This document shows positions 9,013-18,459 of a stretch of DNA of 64,000 bases, one piece after another (position 1 is the stretch's first letter; every line of letters begins with the position of its first letter). The stretch is taken from assembly GCF_017742835.1 (NCBI RefSeq), contig NZ_CP072392.1:3160387-3224386 (forward strand), given 5' to 3'. The notes below the pieces were generated by a model. It saw only the letters and a program-made list of their open reading frames with translations, was not told the origin of the DNA and made no database searches. A program made the position numbers and the translations under genes. The stretch is from Aquabacter sp. L1I39. GTDB taxonomy: Bacteria > Pseudomonadota > Alphaproteobacteria > Rhizobiales > Xanthobacteraceae.

Positions 9013-10080
9013 ATGGCTCAGGACGGTCTCAACTATCGTGACGCGGGCGTCGACATCGATGCCGGCAACCGGCTCGTGGATCTCATCAAGCCGCTGGTGA
9101 AGGCGACCGCCCGCCCGGGCGCGGACGCGGACATTGGCGGCTTCGGCGGGGTGTTCGACCTGCGCCGCGCGGGCTTTACCGATCCCCTGCTCATTGCCAC
9201 CACGGACGGCGTCGGCACCAAGCTGAAGATCGCCATCGAGACCGGCTGCCACGACACCATCGGCGTCGACCTGGTGGCCATGTGCGTCAATGACCTGGTG
9301 GTGCAGGGCGCCGAGCCCCTCATGTTCCTGGACTATTTCGCCACCGGCCGGCTCTCCCCGGAAGTGGGGGCGCAGATCGTGGCTGGCGTCGCCCGCGCCT
9401 GCCGGGAATCCGGCTGCGCCCTGATCGGCGGCGAGACGGCGGAAATGCCGGGCATGTATCGCGATGGCGACTATGACCTGGCGGGCTTCGCTGTGGGCGC
9501 GGTGGAGCGCAATGCCCTGCTGCCCCGCCCCGACGTGGCCCCCGGTGACACGATCCTCGGCCTTGCCTCGGCGGGCGTCCATTCCAACGGCTATTCGCTG
9601 GTGCGCCGCATCGCCGAGCGCTCGGGCCTCGCCTGGAGCGATCCGGCGCCCTTCGCGCCCGGCCAGACGCTCGGCGCGGCGCTGCTCACCCCCACCCGGC
9701 TTTATGTGAAGAGCGTGTTGCATGTGGTGCGCGGCACCGGCGCGGTGAAGGCGCTCGCCCACATCACCGGCGGCGGCATCACCGAGAACCTGCCGCGCGT
9801 CCTGCCCAAGCGCACCATTGCCCGCATCGACCTGTCCAAGCTCGAAGTGCCGCCGGTGTTCAAGTGGCTGGCCGCGACGGGCGGAGTCGACCCGATGGAG
9901 ATGCTGCGCGCCTTCAATTGCGGGATCGGCATGGCCGTGGTGGTGCCTCAGGCGGCGGTGGCGCGGGTCTCCAGCGCCTTCACGGCGGCTGGCGAGACGG
10001 TGTTCGAGCTCGGCACCATCGTGTCCGGCGAAGGCGATGCCCGCGTGGTCTATGAGGGGGAACTGGGCCTTCAGGCCTGA
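9013..10080 (+). CDS. purM: Phosphoribosylformylglycinamidine cyclo-ligase (AIR synthetase)
   Basis: Catalyses the ATP-dependent closure of the imidazole ring (FGAM to AIR), the fifth step of purine synthesis. The 355-residue length is normal. The N-terminal GGFGGVFDL and [12 protein letters not shown] (about 68-79) motifs, [14 protein letters not shown] (about 139-152) and the late [16 protein letters not shown] segment are all typical of PurM. An AGGATGAC site precedes the ATG. It is followed 12 bases later by purN, the common purMN arrangement. Confidence 0.97.
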   Translation: MAQDGLNYRDAGVDIDAGNRLVDLIKPLVKATARPGADADIGGFGGVFDLRRAGFTDPLLIATTDGVGTKLKIAIETGCHDTIGVDLVAMCVNDLVVQGAEPLMFLDYFATGRLSPEVGAQIVAGVARACRESGCALIGGETAEMPGMYRDGDYDLAGFAVGAVERNALLPRPDVAPGDTILGLASAGVHSNGYSLVRRIAERSGLAWSDPAPFAPGQTLGAALLTPTRLYVKSVLHVVRGTGAVKALAHITGGGITENLPRVLPKRTIARIDLSKLEVPPVFKWLAATGGVDPMEMLRAFNCGIGMAVVVPQAAVARVSSAFTAAGETVFELGTIVSGEGDARVVYEGELGLQA

Positions 10081-10092
10081 TCCGGAGACAAG

Positions 10093-10743
10093 ATGCAGAA
10101 GAAGCGCACAGCCATCCTCATTTCCGGGCGTGGCTCCAACATGGCCGCGCTGCTGAAGGCGGCGCAGGCGCCGGATTATCCGGCCGAGATCAGCCTCGTT
10201 GTGTCCAACCGCGCCGATGCCGCCGGCCTTGAGATCGCGGCCGCCGCCGGTATTCGGACGATGGTGCTCAGCCACAAGGACTATAAGGACCGCATCGCCT
10301 TCGATGCGGCGCTTGACGCCAATCTGCGCATTGAGGGCATCGAGATCATCTGCCTCGCCGGCTTCATGCGCCTGCTGACCCCTTGGCTGGTGCAGCGCTG
10401 GCGGGATCGCATGATCAATGTGCATCCCTCCTTGCTGCCGAGCTTCAAGGGCCTGGACACCCACGAGCGCGCTTTGGCCGCCGGTGTGCGGTTCCATGGC
10501 TGCACGGTCCATCTGGTGCGCGCGGAAATGGACGAGGGGCCGATCGTGCTCCAGGCGGTGGTGCCGGTGCAGCAGGGCGACACGCCCGACAGCCTCGCCG
10601 CCCGCGTGCTGGAGCAGGAGCACGTCATCTATCCCGCAGGCCTGGCTTTGCTCGCCAGCGGTCGGCTAACCGTGGAAGAAGAGCGCGTCATCGTGGCCGA
10701 TGTCACCGCGCCCCGCCAGGTGCTCATCTCTCCCGAAATCTGA
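10093..10743 (+). CDS. purN: Phosphoribosylglycinamide formyltransferase (GAR transformylase)
   Basis: Transfers a formyl group from 10-formyl-tetrahydrofolate to GAR, the third purine step. It has 216 residues with the N-terminal ISGRGSNMAALL phosphate-binding loop. The catalytic triad segment NVHPSLLPSFKG supplies Asn and His, and the Asp is in RAEMDEGPIV. It sits 12 bases after purM and is clearly co-transcribed. The C-terminal extension (VIVADVTAPRQVL) is seen in many alphaproteobacterial homologues. Confidence 0.97.
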   Translation: MQKKRTAILISGRGSNMAALLKAAQAPDYPAEISLVVSNRADAAGLEIAAAAGIRTMVLSHKDYKDRIAFDAALDANLRIEGIEIICLAGFMRLLTPWLVQRWRDRMINVHPSLLPSFKGLDTHERALAAGVRFHGCTVHLVRAEMDEGPIVLQAVVPVQQGDTPDSLAARVLEQEHVIYPAGLALLASGRLTVEEERVIVADVTAPRQVLISPEI

Positions 10744-10758
10744 ACGCGTACCGGCGGG

Positions 10759-12885
10759 TCACGCCGGGATCGCCTCCGCCGCGATCTTGCGCAGGCGCAC
10801 GCGATTGTCGTGGAAGGCGGCGCCGCCCACCGGCGCCACCGGGTCCGCGCCGGTGAGCGTATTGATACCCCGCCCGCCCGCATGGGCGCCGTTGGGGTGG
10901 ATCTGCTCGGCCACCACCACGCCGCGCCGCAGCCCGTCAAACAGCCGCGCCTCCAATTCCACGCACCCCCGGGGATTGGACACCTCCACCCGGTCGCCTT
11001 GGGCGATTTCGAGCGTGGCGGCATCCTCCGGGTGAATGAGAAGGCTCGGGCCCCCCTCCCGCTTCTGCGAGGTGGGGGTCTGGTTGAAGGTGGAATTGAG
11101 AAAATTGCGGGCCGGCGCCGTCACCAAGCGGAAGGGATGCTCAGGCGTCGCCTCCTCGATCACCGCCCAATGGTCCGGCAGTTCGGGCATCTGGTCGTAG
11201 GGTCCGAACCGGCCGGGGGCGGGGAAGGGCACCTTGGTCCAATCCGGCTTCAGGTGGAAGCGCCCGTCCCGATGGCCGAAGCCCTTCAGATAATGCGCGG
11301 TCTCGAAGTCCGGCTGCACGTCGAGGAAGCGCGCGGCCTCCAGGCCATCCAGGTCGCCGCGCCCGGACTCCCGCAGGGTCCAGTCGATGATCTCGCGCGG
11401 CGTCATGGCAAAGCCGGGATGCTCGGCGTCCAGCCGCGCGGCCAGCGCCGCGATGACATCGTGGTTGGAGCGGCATTCGCCCGGCGGCTCCACAAGCTTC
11501 GGGCCGAGCAGAATGTGCTGGTGGCCACCGCTCTGGTAAAGGTCATCATGCTCGGTGAACATGGTGGCGGGCAGCACGATGTCCGCCTGCCGGGCGGTCT
11601 CGGTGAGGAAATGCTCGTGCACGGCCACGAACAGGTCGTCCCGGGCGAACCCGCGCTTCACCCGCTCCTGCTCGGGGGCAACGCTCATGGGATTGGTGTT
11701 CTGGATCAGCAGCGCCTTCACCGGCGGGCCGCCGGACAGCACCTCCGGGTCGCCGTTCAAAATGGCGCCTATGCGGGACTGGTCGAGCTGGCGCACGGCG
11801 GGATCCAGACGGTCGAGCCCCTCGATCAGGGTCTTCTTCAGCCGATAGATCCCGGTGTTGGAATGGAAGGCCCCGCCCCCCTCATGCTGCCAGGCCCCGC
11901 TTACCACGGGGATGGAGGCGATGGCGTGCATGTTGACCGCGCCGTTGCGGCTGCGGGAGAGGCCATAGCCAATGCGAAAATAGGCGCGCGGCGTCGCCCC
12001 CACCAGGGCGGCGAAGGCCTCGATCTCCTCCACCGACAGGCCGGTGATGGCGGCGGCCCAGGCGGGGTCGCGGGTCTTCAGGTGCGCTTCCAGCGCCTGC
12101 GCGTCGCGGGCATAGCGCTCCAGATATGTCCGGTCGGCCCGCCCGTCGCGGAACAGGATGTGCATGACTGCGCAGGCCAGCGCCCCATCGGTGCCGGGGC
12201 GCAGCAGCAAGGGCAGGTCCGCCTGCTCCATTGTGGCGGTGCGATAGACGTCTACCACCGCGATCTTGGCGCCGCGTTCCTTGCGGGCGCGGATGGCGTG
12301 GGTCATCACATTGACCTGGGTCGCAACCGCATTGGTGCCCCAGATCACCACCAGGTCCGAGCGGCCGATCTCGCGCGGGTCGGCGCCCGCGAGCCGGCCG
12401 GTGCCGGCCATGTAACCGCTCCAGGCGGGATTGACGCAGATGCTGGAGAAGAAGCGGGAATAGCCCTTGGCATGGGTCAGACGATTGATGCCGTCGCGCA
12501 TCACCAGCCCCATGGTGCCGGCATAGAAATAGGGCCACACGGATTGGGCACCGAAATCGCGCTCGGCGGCCGTCAGGCCCTGCGCGATGCGGTCGAGCGC
12601 CTCGTCCCAGGAGATGGGTGTGAACTGGGTGGAGCCCTTGGGGCCGGTGCGGCGCAGCGGGCTGAGCAGGCGGTCGGGATGATGGGCGCGCTCGGCATAG
12701 CGGGCCACTTTCGCGCAGATCACGCCCGCCGTGTAGGAATTGTCGGCGGCGCCCCGCACGCGGCCGATCCGGCCGTCCTCCAGCACCTCCACTTCGAGAG
12801 CGCAGGTGGAGGGGCAATCATGAGGGCAGACCGAGGGACGGAGGGCGCGGCCGGAGACCGCGCCGGGGGAAACGTGGGACGTCAT
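10759..12885 (-). CDS. Molybdopterin-dependent oxidoreductase with [4Fe-4S] cluster
   Basis: A 708-residue cytoplasmic member of the DMSO-reductase superfamily. The N-terminal motif C-x3-C-x3-C (residues about 20-28, CPHDCPSTC) plus a fourth Cys in AGVICAK binds a [4Fe-4S] cluster. Molybdopterin-binding and molydopterin dinucleotide-binding segments follow, the latter near NFLNSTFNQTP and PRGCVELEARLFDG. There is no Tat signal, so the enzyme is cytoplasmic. No partner subunit or cofactor gene is adjacent, and it is convergent with purN. The substrate cannot be told from sequence; formate dehydrogenase, nitrate reductase and BisC-like enzymes all share this architecture. Confidence 0.88.
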   Translation of the reverse strand: MTSHVSPGAVSGRALRPSVCPHDCPSTCALEVEVLEDGRIGRVRGAADNSYTAGVICAKVARYAERAHHPDRLLSPLRRTGPKGSTQFTPISWDEALDRIAQGLTAAERDFGAQSVWPYFYAGTMGLVMRDGINRLTHAKGYSRFFSSICVNPAWSGYMAGTGRLAGADPREIGRSDLVVIWGTNAVATQVNVMTHAIRARKERGAKIAVVDVYRTATMEQADLPLLLRPGTDGALACAVMHILFRDGRADRTYLERYARDAQALEAHLKTRDPAWAAAITGLSVEEIEAFAALVGATPRAYFRIGYGLSRSRNGAVNMHAIASIPVVSGAWQHEGGGAFHSNTGIYRLKKTLIEGLDRLDPAVRQLDQSRIGAILNGDPEVLSGGPPVKALLIQNTNPMSVAPEQERVKRGFARDDLFVAVHEHFLTETARQADIVLPATMFTEHDDLYQSGGHQHILLGPKLVEPPGECRSNHDVIAALAARLDAEHPGFAMTPREIIDWTLRESGRGDLDGLEAARFLDVQPDFETAHYLKGFGHRDGRFHLKPDWTKVPFPAPGRFGPYDQMPELPDHWAVIEEATPEHPFRLVTAPARNFLNSTFNQTPTSQKREGGPSLLIHPEDAATLEIAQGDRVEVSNPRGCVELEARLFDGLRRGVVVAEQIHPNGAHAGGRGINTLTGADPVAPVGGAAFHDNRVRLRKIAAEAIPA

Positions 12886-12957
12886 GCGCGAAGCAACTCC
12901 TTCGCGCCTTTATAGCATCCCCGCGCCGGTCCGGCGCGGGGATGTCGGGACGCCAGA

Positions 12958-13692
12958 TCAGGCGGCCTGCGCCCGGTGCCGGGACCGCAGCACATAGCCG
13001 ATGGTCACCACCACGATGGCGCCGATGGTGCTCGCCAGATAGTGGGGCAGGTCGGCCGGCTTGACTCCCGTGGGCGCCTCTGCATCCGCCTTGACCCAGG
13101 TCGGATCGAAGCCCTGGAGCCACTGCAGGGACATCACGTCCGAAACCAGCATCTCGCCGGCAATCCAGCCCAGCAGCGCCGCGCCGGCCCACACCAGAAT
13201 GGGGAAGCGGGTCAGGAGGGCCATCACCAGCTGCGAGCCGGCAATGATCAGCGGGATGGTCAGCAGAAGGCCGAAGATGAACAGCTCGGGATGGCCGCGC
13301 GAGGCTGCCGCGATGGCCACCACATTGTCGAGGCTCATGACGGCGTCGGCGATGGCGATGGTGCGCACCGCCTTCCACAGGCTGTCGGAGGCTTCCACCT
13401 CATGGGCATCGCCCTCGCTGTCGGTCACGAGCTTGACGGCGATCCACAGCAGCAGCAGGCCGCCGACCACCTTCAAGAAGGGAACGCCCAGCAGGTAGGA
13501 CACCACGAGGGCAAAAATGATGCGCAGGCCAACCGCCGCGCCGGCGCCGAGCAGGATGCCCCACCGCCGCTGCTTCGCGGGCAGGGAGCGGCAGGCGAGC
13601 GCGATCACCACCGCATTGTCGCCGGAGAGCAGCAGGTCGATCCAGATGATCTGGAGCAATGAGAGCCAGAAGGTGGGAGAGCTGAAGTCCAT
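12958..13692 (-). CDS. TerC-family integral membrane protein (YjbE-like), probable metal exporter
   Basis: A 244-residue protein with seven or so membrane helices. The two TerC signatures are present: DLLLSGDNAVVIALA near residues 19-33 and AVMSLDNVVAIAAAS near 115-129, each with the conserved Asp-Asn pair. Family members such as Alx and MntX-type TerC proteins export manganese or calcium (knowledge of the family). A paralogue lies directly upstream at 13864-14562. Between residues 190 and 215 this copy has an extra soluble loop that the paralogue lacks. A palindrome in its promoter region suggests separate control. Confidence 0.88.
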   Translation of the reverse strand: MDFSSPTFWLSLLQIIWIDLLLSGDNAVVIALACRSLPAKQRRWGILLGAGAAVGLRIIFALVVSYLLGVPFLKVVGGLLLLWIAVKLVTDSEGDAHEVEASDSLWKAVRTIAIADAVMSLDNVVAIAAASRGHPELFIFGLLLTIPLIIAGSQLVMALLTRFPILVWAGAALLGWIAGEMLVSDVMSLQWLQGFDPTWVKADAEAPTGVKPADLPHYLASTIGAIVVVTIGYVLRSRHRAQAA

Positions 13693-13764
13693 GCTATGTC
13701 CTCGTGTGACGTGGCTCCGGGGGAAGGCGGAGCGTGTCGACGACCTCAGGGTGGTTTGATATTG

Positions 13765-13795
13765 ACGTAAGGGAATACTTTGACTGCCCTTACGT
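13765..13795. promoter_or_regulatory. Inverted repeat upstream of the first TerC-family gene
   Basis: ACGTAAGGG at 13765-13773 and its exact complement CCCTTACGT at 13787-13795, with a 13-base spacer, lie 73 bases upstream of the gene ending at 12958. A related partial repeat (ATTAC..GCGTAAT) follows at about 13796-13810. It could be an operator or the stem of a leader RNA. The conserved core of the yybP-ykoY manganese riboswitch was not recognised. Confidence 0.5.
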
Positions 13796-13824
13796 ATTAC
13801 CTTGCGTAATGATGGGGGTAAAGA

Positions 13825-13860
13825 AAAAGGGGGCTGGGCATGCCCCCTTTTGTGGTTTTT
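13825..13860 (-). terminator. Rho-independent terminator after the second TerC-family gene
   Basis: AAAAGGGGGC (13825-13834) pairs with GCCCCCTTTT (13842-13851) around a seven-base loop. On the minus strand the stem is followed by TTTTTCTTT. It lies 13 bases after the stop of the gene at 13864-14562, which separates that gene from the promoter of the next TerC gene. A T-run on the plus strand also exists. Confidence 0.85.
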
Positions 13861-13863
13861 GGG

Positions 13864-14562
13864 TCAGGCCTGTTCGGCCTTGGCCTTGCGCATGCGCCCG
13901 ACGGTGTAGGACGTGCCGACCACCAGCAGGGCGCAGATGGCGGCAGCCGGATAGGCCCAGTGCTCGGCCATCTCAAGCCCGCCCATCAGGTCCACCACCG
14001 CGGCGTCGGAGACCAGCATTTCGCCGGCCACCCAGCCGAGGAGGGCCGCGCCTGCCCACACCAGCAGGGGGAAGCGGTCCAGCACCGCCATCACCAGCGA
14101 ACTCCCGGCCACGATCAGCGGAATGGAGATGGCCAGGCCGAGGCCCAGCAGCAGCCAGCTGCCATTGGCGACGGCGGCTACCGCCACCACATTGTCGAGG
14201 CTCATGACGATGTCCGCCACCGCCACGGTGCCGACCGCCTTCCACAGGCTGTCGCTAGCCTGGACGTGATCATCGCCATCCTCGTTCGGAAGCGCCAGGT
14301 CCACGGCGATCCACATGAGGGCAAGCGAGCCCACCAGCTTCAGCCAGGGCAGGGCCAGCAGCGTGGCGACGATGCCGGTGAAGAGGATGCGCAGCCCGAC
14401 GGCGACGCCCGCGCCCATGACGATGCCCCATTTGCGGGCACGGTCCGGAAGCTGGCGGCAGGCCATGGCGATGACCACCGCATTGTCGCCCGACAGCAAT
14501 ATGTTGATCCAGATGATCTGAAGCAGCGCCAGCCACAGCGCCGGAGAGTCAATTGACATCAT
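13864..14562 (-). CDS. TerC-family integral membrane protein (YjbE-like), second copy
   Basis: A 232-residue polytopic membrane protein paralogous to its neighbour at 12958-13692. Signatures are INILLSGDNAVVIAMA near residues 18-33 and IVMSLDNVVAVAAVAN near 112-127. It is shorter because the loop before the last helix is missing. A strong terminator follows the gene, so the two copies are separate transcription units. Metal (manganese or calcium) export is the family role; specificity is not visible. Confidence 0.88.
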   Translation of the reverse strand: MMSIDSPALWLALLQIIWINILLSGDNAVVIAMACRQLPDRARKWGIVMGAGVAVGLRILFTGIVATLLALPWLKLVGSLALMWIAVDLALPNEDGDDHVQASDSLWKAVGTVAVADIVMSLDNVVAVAAVANGSWLLLGLGLAISIPLIVAGSSLVMAVLDRFPLLVWAGAALLGWVAGEMLVSDAAVVDLMGGLEMAEHWAYPAAAICALLVVGTSYTVGRMRKAKAEQA

Positions 14563-14989
14563 TCCCCATCCTTGATCCGCGAGTCCTGAGGGCGTCTTGC
14601 GTCTGGTGCTTCTGGTGCGCCGTATTATGCATGCCCGAGGGGAAGCTAATCGACGTCCCGGAGCGTCTCAACCAAAACCGGTCACCGCGCCGCGCCAAAA
14701 GATGATGCGGTGCAATCGCTGAAGTAAAAAGGTCTGTCCCGGTCCGGCCACCTGGTGGGCGAACGCGACGCCGTCTTTGAATACAGCAAGGTCGTCTGCA
14801 TCACGGGGGGCTGCGGAAATGGTCGCCCGGCGCCGCACCGGATGCCTTCAGGGGCGTGTCGCCCCGGTATCGGCCGGGCGTATCATCCCATCTCAAGACA
14901 GGAACCGCCGCGTGCCGGGAAGGATCCCCATCCCGGACGCGGCGCCTGAGCGGCGGCCGGCCCGGTGAGGGGCGCGCCCGCCGTTGCGT
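14563..14989. other. 427-bp stretch without a gene, between terC and ndk
   Basis: No reading frame with coding character was found on either strand. The left part must hold the promoter of the TerC gene starting at 14562; TTGAGA near 14667 followed by an AT-containing box on the minus strand is a weak candidate. Two compact inverted repeats are visible: GGGGCG-TGT-CGCCCC at 14851-14865, and CCGGGA..TCCCGG at 14915-14936. They lie downstream of ndk and may end its transcript. Neither has a T-run. Confidence 0.5.
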
Positions 14990-15412
14990 TCAGCCGACGA
15001 TCTCGTTGCCGGCGAAGAACTGGGCGATCTCCACCTGCGCGTTCTCGACGCTGTCGGAACCGTGGGCGGAATTGGCCTCGATGGATTCCGCGAACAGCTT
15101 GCGGATGGTGCCTTCGGCCGCATTGGCCGGGTTGGTGGCGCCCATGACTTCGCGATACTTGGCGACCGCGTCCTCACCCTCGAGGACCTGCACCACCACC
15201 GGACCGGAGGTCATGAAGGACACGAGGTCCTTGAAGAAGGGACGCTCGCGGTGCACGCCGTAGAAGGTCTCGGCCTGGGCCTGCGTCATCAGCACGCGCT
15301 TCTGCGCCACGATCCGGAGGCCGGCCTTTTCGATCACCGCATTGATCGCGCCGGTAAGGTTGCGACGCGTCGCGTCGGGTTTGATGATCGAGAAGGTGCG
15401 CTCGATCGCCAT
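14990..15412 (-). CDS. ndk: Nucleoside diphosphate kinase
   Basis: Transfers the terminal phosphate between nucleoside triphosphates and diphosphates through a phospho-histidine. It has 140 residues, the normal size. [14 protein letters not shown] opens the protein and [12 protein letters not shown] near the end carries the catalytic His. The start at 15412 (MAIERTF) is preferred over an earlier in-frame codon; an AGGACGG site precedes it. It stands alone, 139 bp downstream of the MaoC pair. Confidence 0.98.
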   Translation of the reverse strand: MAIERTFSIIKPDATRRNLTGAINAVIEKAGLRIVAQKRVLMTQAQAETFYGVHRERPFFKDLVSFMTSGPVVVQVLEGEDAVAKYREVMGATNPANAAEGTIRKLFAESIEANSAHGSDSVENAQVEIAQFFAGNEIVG

Positions 15413-15550
15413 GATGACCGTCCTGTCTGTAAATTCCAAGGAATGCCCGCACCCATGCGCGGACGGGCGCTCTTAGCAGCCAAGTCCCCTGGCGGCAAGC
15501 TGCGCGGGGGCCATGGGCCGCTCTTTGAGGAGGGCGCCCCATGGCAGGGG

Positions 15551-16027
15551 TCAGCCGGGCTGGCGCTGGAGGAAGACCATGCTCTCGAAATCAAACACCA
15601 GCGCGCCGTCCTGATTGACCGCGCTATTATAGGCGGTCAGCAGACCGAAGCTCGGGCGGGATTTCGATACCGCCTTCTCTCGCGCCTCGGTGGAATAGGT
15701 GAGGGTGTCGCCCGCATAGACCGGCTTCAGCCAGCGCATCTTGCGAAAGCCGGGGGAGGGGCCGAGTACCGGCACCGGCTGCCCGTTGGCGACGCGCTCG
15801 GCAACGTGGCGCTCGTTGAAGGCGACGAACAGCTTCATCCACACCGCTGCCGTCTGCCAGCCAGAGGCCACCAGGGCGCCGAAATGGGTGCGTTCGGCCG
15901 CCTCGGGGTCCACATGGAAGGACTGGGGATCATATTTTCGGGCGAAGGCCAGAATATCGTCCTGCTCGAACCGATAGGATCCAAGCTCCTGCCGCTCGCC
16001 GATTTCGATCTCGTCGAGGAATTTCAT
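15551..16027 (-). CDS. MaoC-family (R)-specific enoyl-CoA hydratase-like protein
   Basis: A 158-residue hot-dog-fold protein. The hydratase motif region ARKYDPQSFHVDPEAA (about 28-43) keeps the Asp and His that activate water in (R)-hydratases, followed by FGALVASGWQTAA. It overlaps the preceding MaoC gene by ATGA (16024-16027), so the two are co-translated and may form a heterodimer, as known for split MaoC pairs. The substrate is probably an acyl-CoA in fatty-acid or polyhydroxyalkanoate metabolism, which is inference. Confidence 0.9.
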   Translation of the reverse strand: MKFLDEIEIGERQELGSYRFEQDDILAFARKYDPQSFHVDPEAAERTHFGALVASGWQTAAVWMKLFVAFNERHVAERVANGQPVPVLGPSPGFRKMRWLKPVYAGDTLTYSTEAREKAVSKSRPSFGLLTAYNSAVNQDGALVFDFESMVFLQRQPG

Positions 16028-16518
16028 GCGAGGCGTGCTCCCGGGTTGCGGCGGGCGAACAGGACCACGCAGGTTTGCTCGCAGGCGACCCCGCCCTTGG
16101 CCTTCACCAGTTCCAGCTTGAACGTTACGAGGCCCATGTCCGGGCGGCTCTTGGAGGTGCGGCTGTCGGTGACAGTGCGGCGCAGATGCACCTCGTCATT
16201 GGGGAAGACCGGCTCGCGCCAGCGCGTTGCTTCGATGCCCGGAGAGCCGAGACCGGCGGCGCGGCACAGGAAGCTGTCGAACAGGAGCCGCATCATGATG
16301 GCGCAGGTGTGCCAGCCGGAGGCGGCGAGGCCGCCCAGCATGGACGCCTTTCCGGCGGCGTCGTCCAGATGCATGGGCTGCGGGTCGTATTCCCGCGCGA
16401 ATTCAAGGATTTCTTCGCGGGTGACGATGGTGGGGGCGGACGTCTTAACGTCGCCCTCCACAAGGTCTTCCCAATAAATGTCGGGCAAATGGGCCTCCCG
16501 GTTTCTCCCTTGCGTCAT
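16024..16518 (-). CDS. MaoC-family (R)-specific enoyl-CoA hydratase-like protein, partner subunit
   Basis: A hot-dog-fold protein of up to 164 residues, with the segment AREYDPQPMHLDDAAG holding the Asp/His pair, then GLAASGWHTCAIMMRL. It overlaps the next MaoC gene by four bases. The start is uncertain. ATG at 16518 lacks a clear ribosome-binding site, whereas a TTG at 16488 (then PDIYWEDLVEGD) has GGGAGG at ideal spacing and matches typical family N-termini. The true product may therefore be ten residues shorter. Confidence 0.87.
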   Translation of the reverse strand: MTQGRNREAHLPDIYWEDLVEGDVKTSAPTIVTREEILEFAREYDPQPMHLDDAAGKASMLGGLAASGWHTCAIMMRLLFDSFLCRAAGLGSPGIEATRWREPVFPNDEVHLRRTVTDSRTSKSRPDMGLVTFKLELVKAKGGVACEQTCVVLFARRNPGARLA

Positions 16519-16569
16519 TGGGGAGGAAGCCGGGGGGCCGGTCAAGGCGTCACGGTGTCGAGGCGCGGC

Positions 16570-17667
16570 TCAGTTGGCGAACCGGAAGTGCAGGACGTCG
16601 CCGTCCTGGACCACATAGTCCTTGCCTTCGAGCCGCAGCCGCCCCGCCTCGCGCGCGCCGGCCTCCCCCTTGTTCTGCACATAGTCCTGGAAGGCGATGG
16701 TCTCGGCGCGGATGAAGCCCTTCTCGAAATCCGAGTGGATCACCCCCGCCGCCGCCGGCGCCCGGGTGCCCCGGGTGATGGTCCAGGCGCGGGCTTCCTT
16801 GGGGCCGACGGTGAAATAGGTGACGAGGTGCAGGAGGTCATAGCCGGCGCGGATGACGCGGTTGAGGCCAGGCTCCTCAAGGCCGATGGCGTCCAGATAG
16901 TCCTTCTGGTCGTCGGGAGGCAGGACCGCAATCTCGCTCTCGATCTTGGCGGACACCACCACCGCCTTGGCGCCCTCGGCGGCCGCGCGGGCGAAGACGG
17001 CGGCGGACAGCGAATTGCCGTCGTGCGCCGAGGCCTCTTCCACGTTGCACACATAGAGCACGGGCTTGGCGGTCATCAGGCCCAGCATGCCGAAGGCGCG
17101 CTCTTCCTCGGGCTTGCGCTCCACGAGGCGCGCGGGCTTGCCCTCGCGCAGCAGCACCAAGGCGCGCTGCATGAGGTCGAGGCTTTCCTTGGCTTCCTTG
17201 TCGCCGCCCTTGGCCTTCTTTTCCAGCGCGGTGGCGCGCTTTTCCAGGCTGTCCAGGTCGGCGAGCATCAGCTCGGTCTCGATGGTCTCGATATCGTCCA
17301 CCGGAGAGATCTTGCCCTCCACATGGGTCACGTCACCGTCCTCGAAGCAGCGCACCACGTGGGCGATGGCGTCGCATTCGCGGATATTGGCCAGGAACTG
17401 GTTGCCCAGGCCTTCGCCCCGGGAGGCGCCACGCACCAGGCCGGCAATGTCCACGAAGGTGAGGCGGGTGGGGATGATCTGGCCCGAGCCGGCAATGGCG
17501 GCCAGCGTGTCCAGGCGCGGATCGGGCACCGCCACCTCGCCCACATTGGGCTCGATGGTGCAGAAGGGATAATTGGCCGCCTGCGCCGCCGCGGTCTGGG
17601 TAAGGGCGTTGAAGAGCGTCGACTTGCCCACGTTCGGCAGGCCGACGATGCCGCATTTGAAGCCCAT
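16570..17667 (-). CDS. ychF: Redox-regulated ribosome-associated ATPase/GTPase YchF
   Basis: A 365-residue Obg-family P-loop NTPase. It has G1 GLPNVGKST at residues 8-16, a switch region NYPFCTIEPN, and G3 DIAGLVRGASRGEGLG. NVEEASA replaces the usual NKxD, the change that gives YchF/OLA1 its ATP preference. A coiled-coil insertion (EKRATALEKKAKGG) and a C-terminal TGS domain ending in DVLHFRFAN complete it. The start at 17667 gives the canonical MGFKCGIVG. It lies 159 bp downstream of pth, a pairing widespread in bacteria. Confidence 0.97.
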   Translation of the reverse strand: MGFKCGIVGLPNVGKSTLFNALTQTAAAQAANYPFCTIEPNVGEVAVPDPRLDTLAAIAGSGQIIPTRLTFVDIAGLVRGASRGEGLGNQFLANIRECDAIAHVVRCFEDGDVTHVEGKISPVDDIETIETELMLADLDSLEKRATALEKKAKGGDKEAKESLDLMQRALVLLREGKPARLVERKPEEERAFGMLGLMTAKPVLYVCNVEEASAHDGNSLSAAVFARAAAEGAKAVVVSAKIESEIAVLPPDDQKDYLDAIGLEEPGLNRVIRAGYDLLHLVTYFTVGPKEARAWTITRGTRAPAAAGVIHSDFEKGFIRAETIAFQDYVQNKGEAGAREAGRLRLEGKDYVVQDGDVLHFRFAN

Positions 17668-17826
17668 GCTCTGCAATCTCTCAAGGACAGGAGGCCGGCG
17701 CGCGGCTCCGATGGGGGACCGGAAGCGATGCGGCGGCGGGTTGGGGGCTCCCTATCACATCGCAAGCAGCGACGGGACAGGGGGATGGGGAAAAAGCATG
17801 TGGGCGCGCGAGGCGCGGCGCCGCAC

Positions 17827-18435
17827 TCAGTCCTTCGCGCCCAGCACCGTCTGCCCGCCGAAGCCCTGGGCTTCGAGGTAAAGGTGGGCACGGTTCTGGA
17901 ATTCCTCGGGCTTGCCGGCGGCGAACTGGTCGGCAAAATCGGCGCTGGCGGTGCACACCGCCTCCACCCACGGCCGCTCGGCCTTGCCGAAGTCGTTCAG
18001 CACATAGGCATGCACCAGCGCCTTGTCGCCGGGATGGCCGATGCCGAGCCGCACGCGCCAATACTCGTTGCCGCAGAGCGCCGTGATGGATTTCAGGCCG
18101 TTATGGCCGGCATTGCCGCCGCCCTTCTTCACCCGCACCTTGGCGGGGGGCAGGTCCAGCTCGTCATGGAAGACAATGACCTTGTCGAGGGGGATCTTGT
18201 AGAAGCGCATGGCCTCGGCCACGGCGCGCCCGCTCTCGTTCATGAAGGTCTCGGGCAGGAGGGCAATGGCCTTCTCGCCGCCCATCTCACCCTCGCAGGC
18301 CGCGCCCTGGAAGCGCCGGCGCCAGGCGGAGAAGCGATGGCGGCGGACAATCGCGTCCACCGCCATGAAGCCGATATTATGCCGGTTGCCGGCATATTTT
18401 GGGCCGGGATTGCCGAGCCCCACGAGGAGGAGCAT
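17827..18435 (-). CDS. pth: Peptidyl-tRNA hydrolase
   Basis: Releases tRNA from prematurely dissociated peptidyl-tRNA. It has 202 residues. The N-terminal [23 protein letters not shown] includes the catalytic His at about residue 19, and the [17 protein letters not shown] segment holds the substrate-binding Asn. [27 protein letters not shown] is the conserved central region. It is flanked by rplY (24 bases upstream) and ychF (downstream), the standard rplY-pth-ychF translation operon. Confidence 0.98.
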   Translation of the reverse strand: MLLLVGLGNPGPKYAGNRHNIGFMAVDAIVRRHRFSAWRRRFQGAACEGEMGGEKAIALLPETFMNESGRAVAEAMRFYKIPLDKVIVFHDELDLPPAKVRVKKGGGNAGHNGLKSITALCGNEYWRVRLGIGHPGDKALVHAYVLNDFGKAERPWVEAVCTASADFADQFAAGKPEEFQNRAHLYLEAQGFGGQTVLGAKD

Positions 18436-18459
18436 GCGTCAACTCCGGCCCGGTTCCGC

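Noticed and set aside
8890..10623. 577-codon minus-strand frame over purM and purN
   Set aside because: It is antisense to two textbook purine genes and has low-complexity His/Arg/Gly content.
13693..13863. yybP-ykoY manganese riboswitch upstream of the TerC gene
   Set aside because: TerC genes often follow this element, but its conserved loop sequences could not be found; only a simple inverted repeat and a terminator are visible.
14755..14949. 64-codon plus-strand frame between terC and ndk
   Set aside because: No ribosome-binding site, an unusual composition and no resemblance to known proteins.
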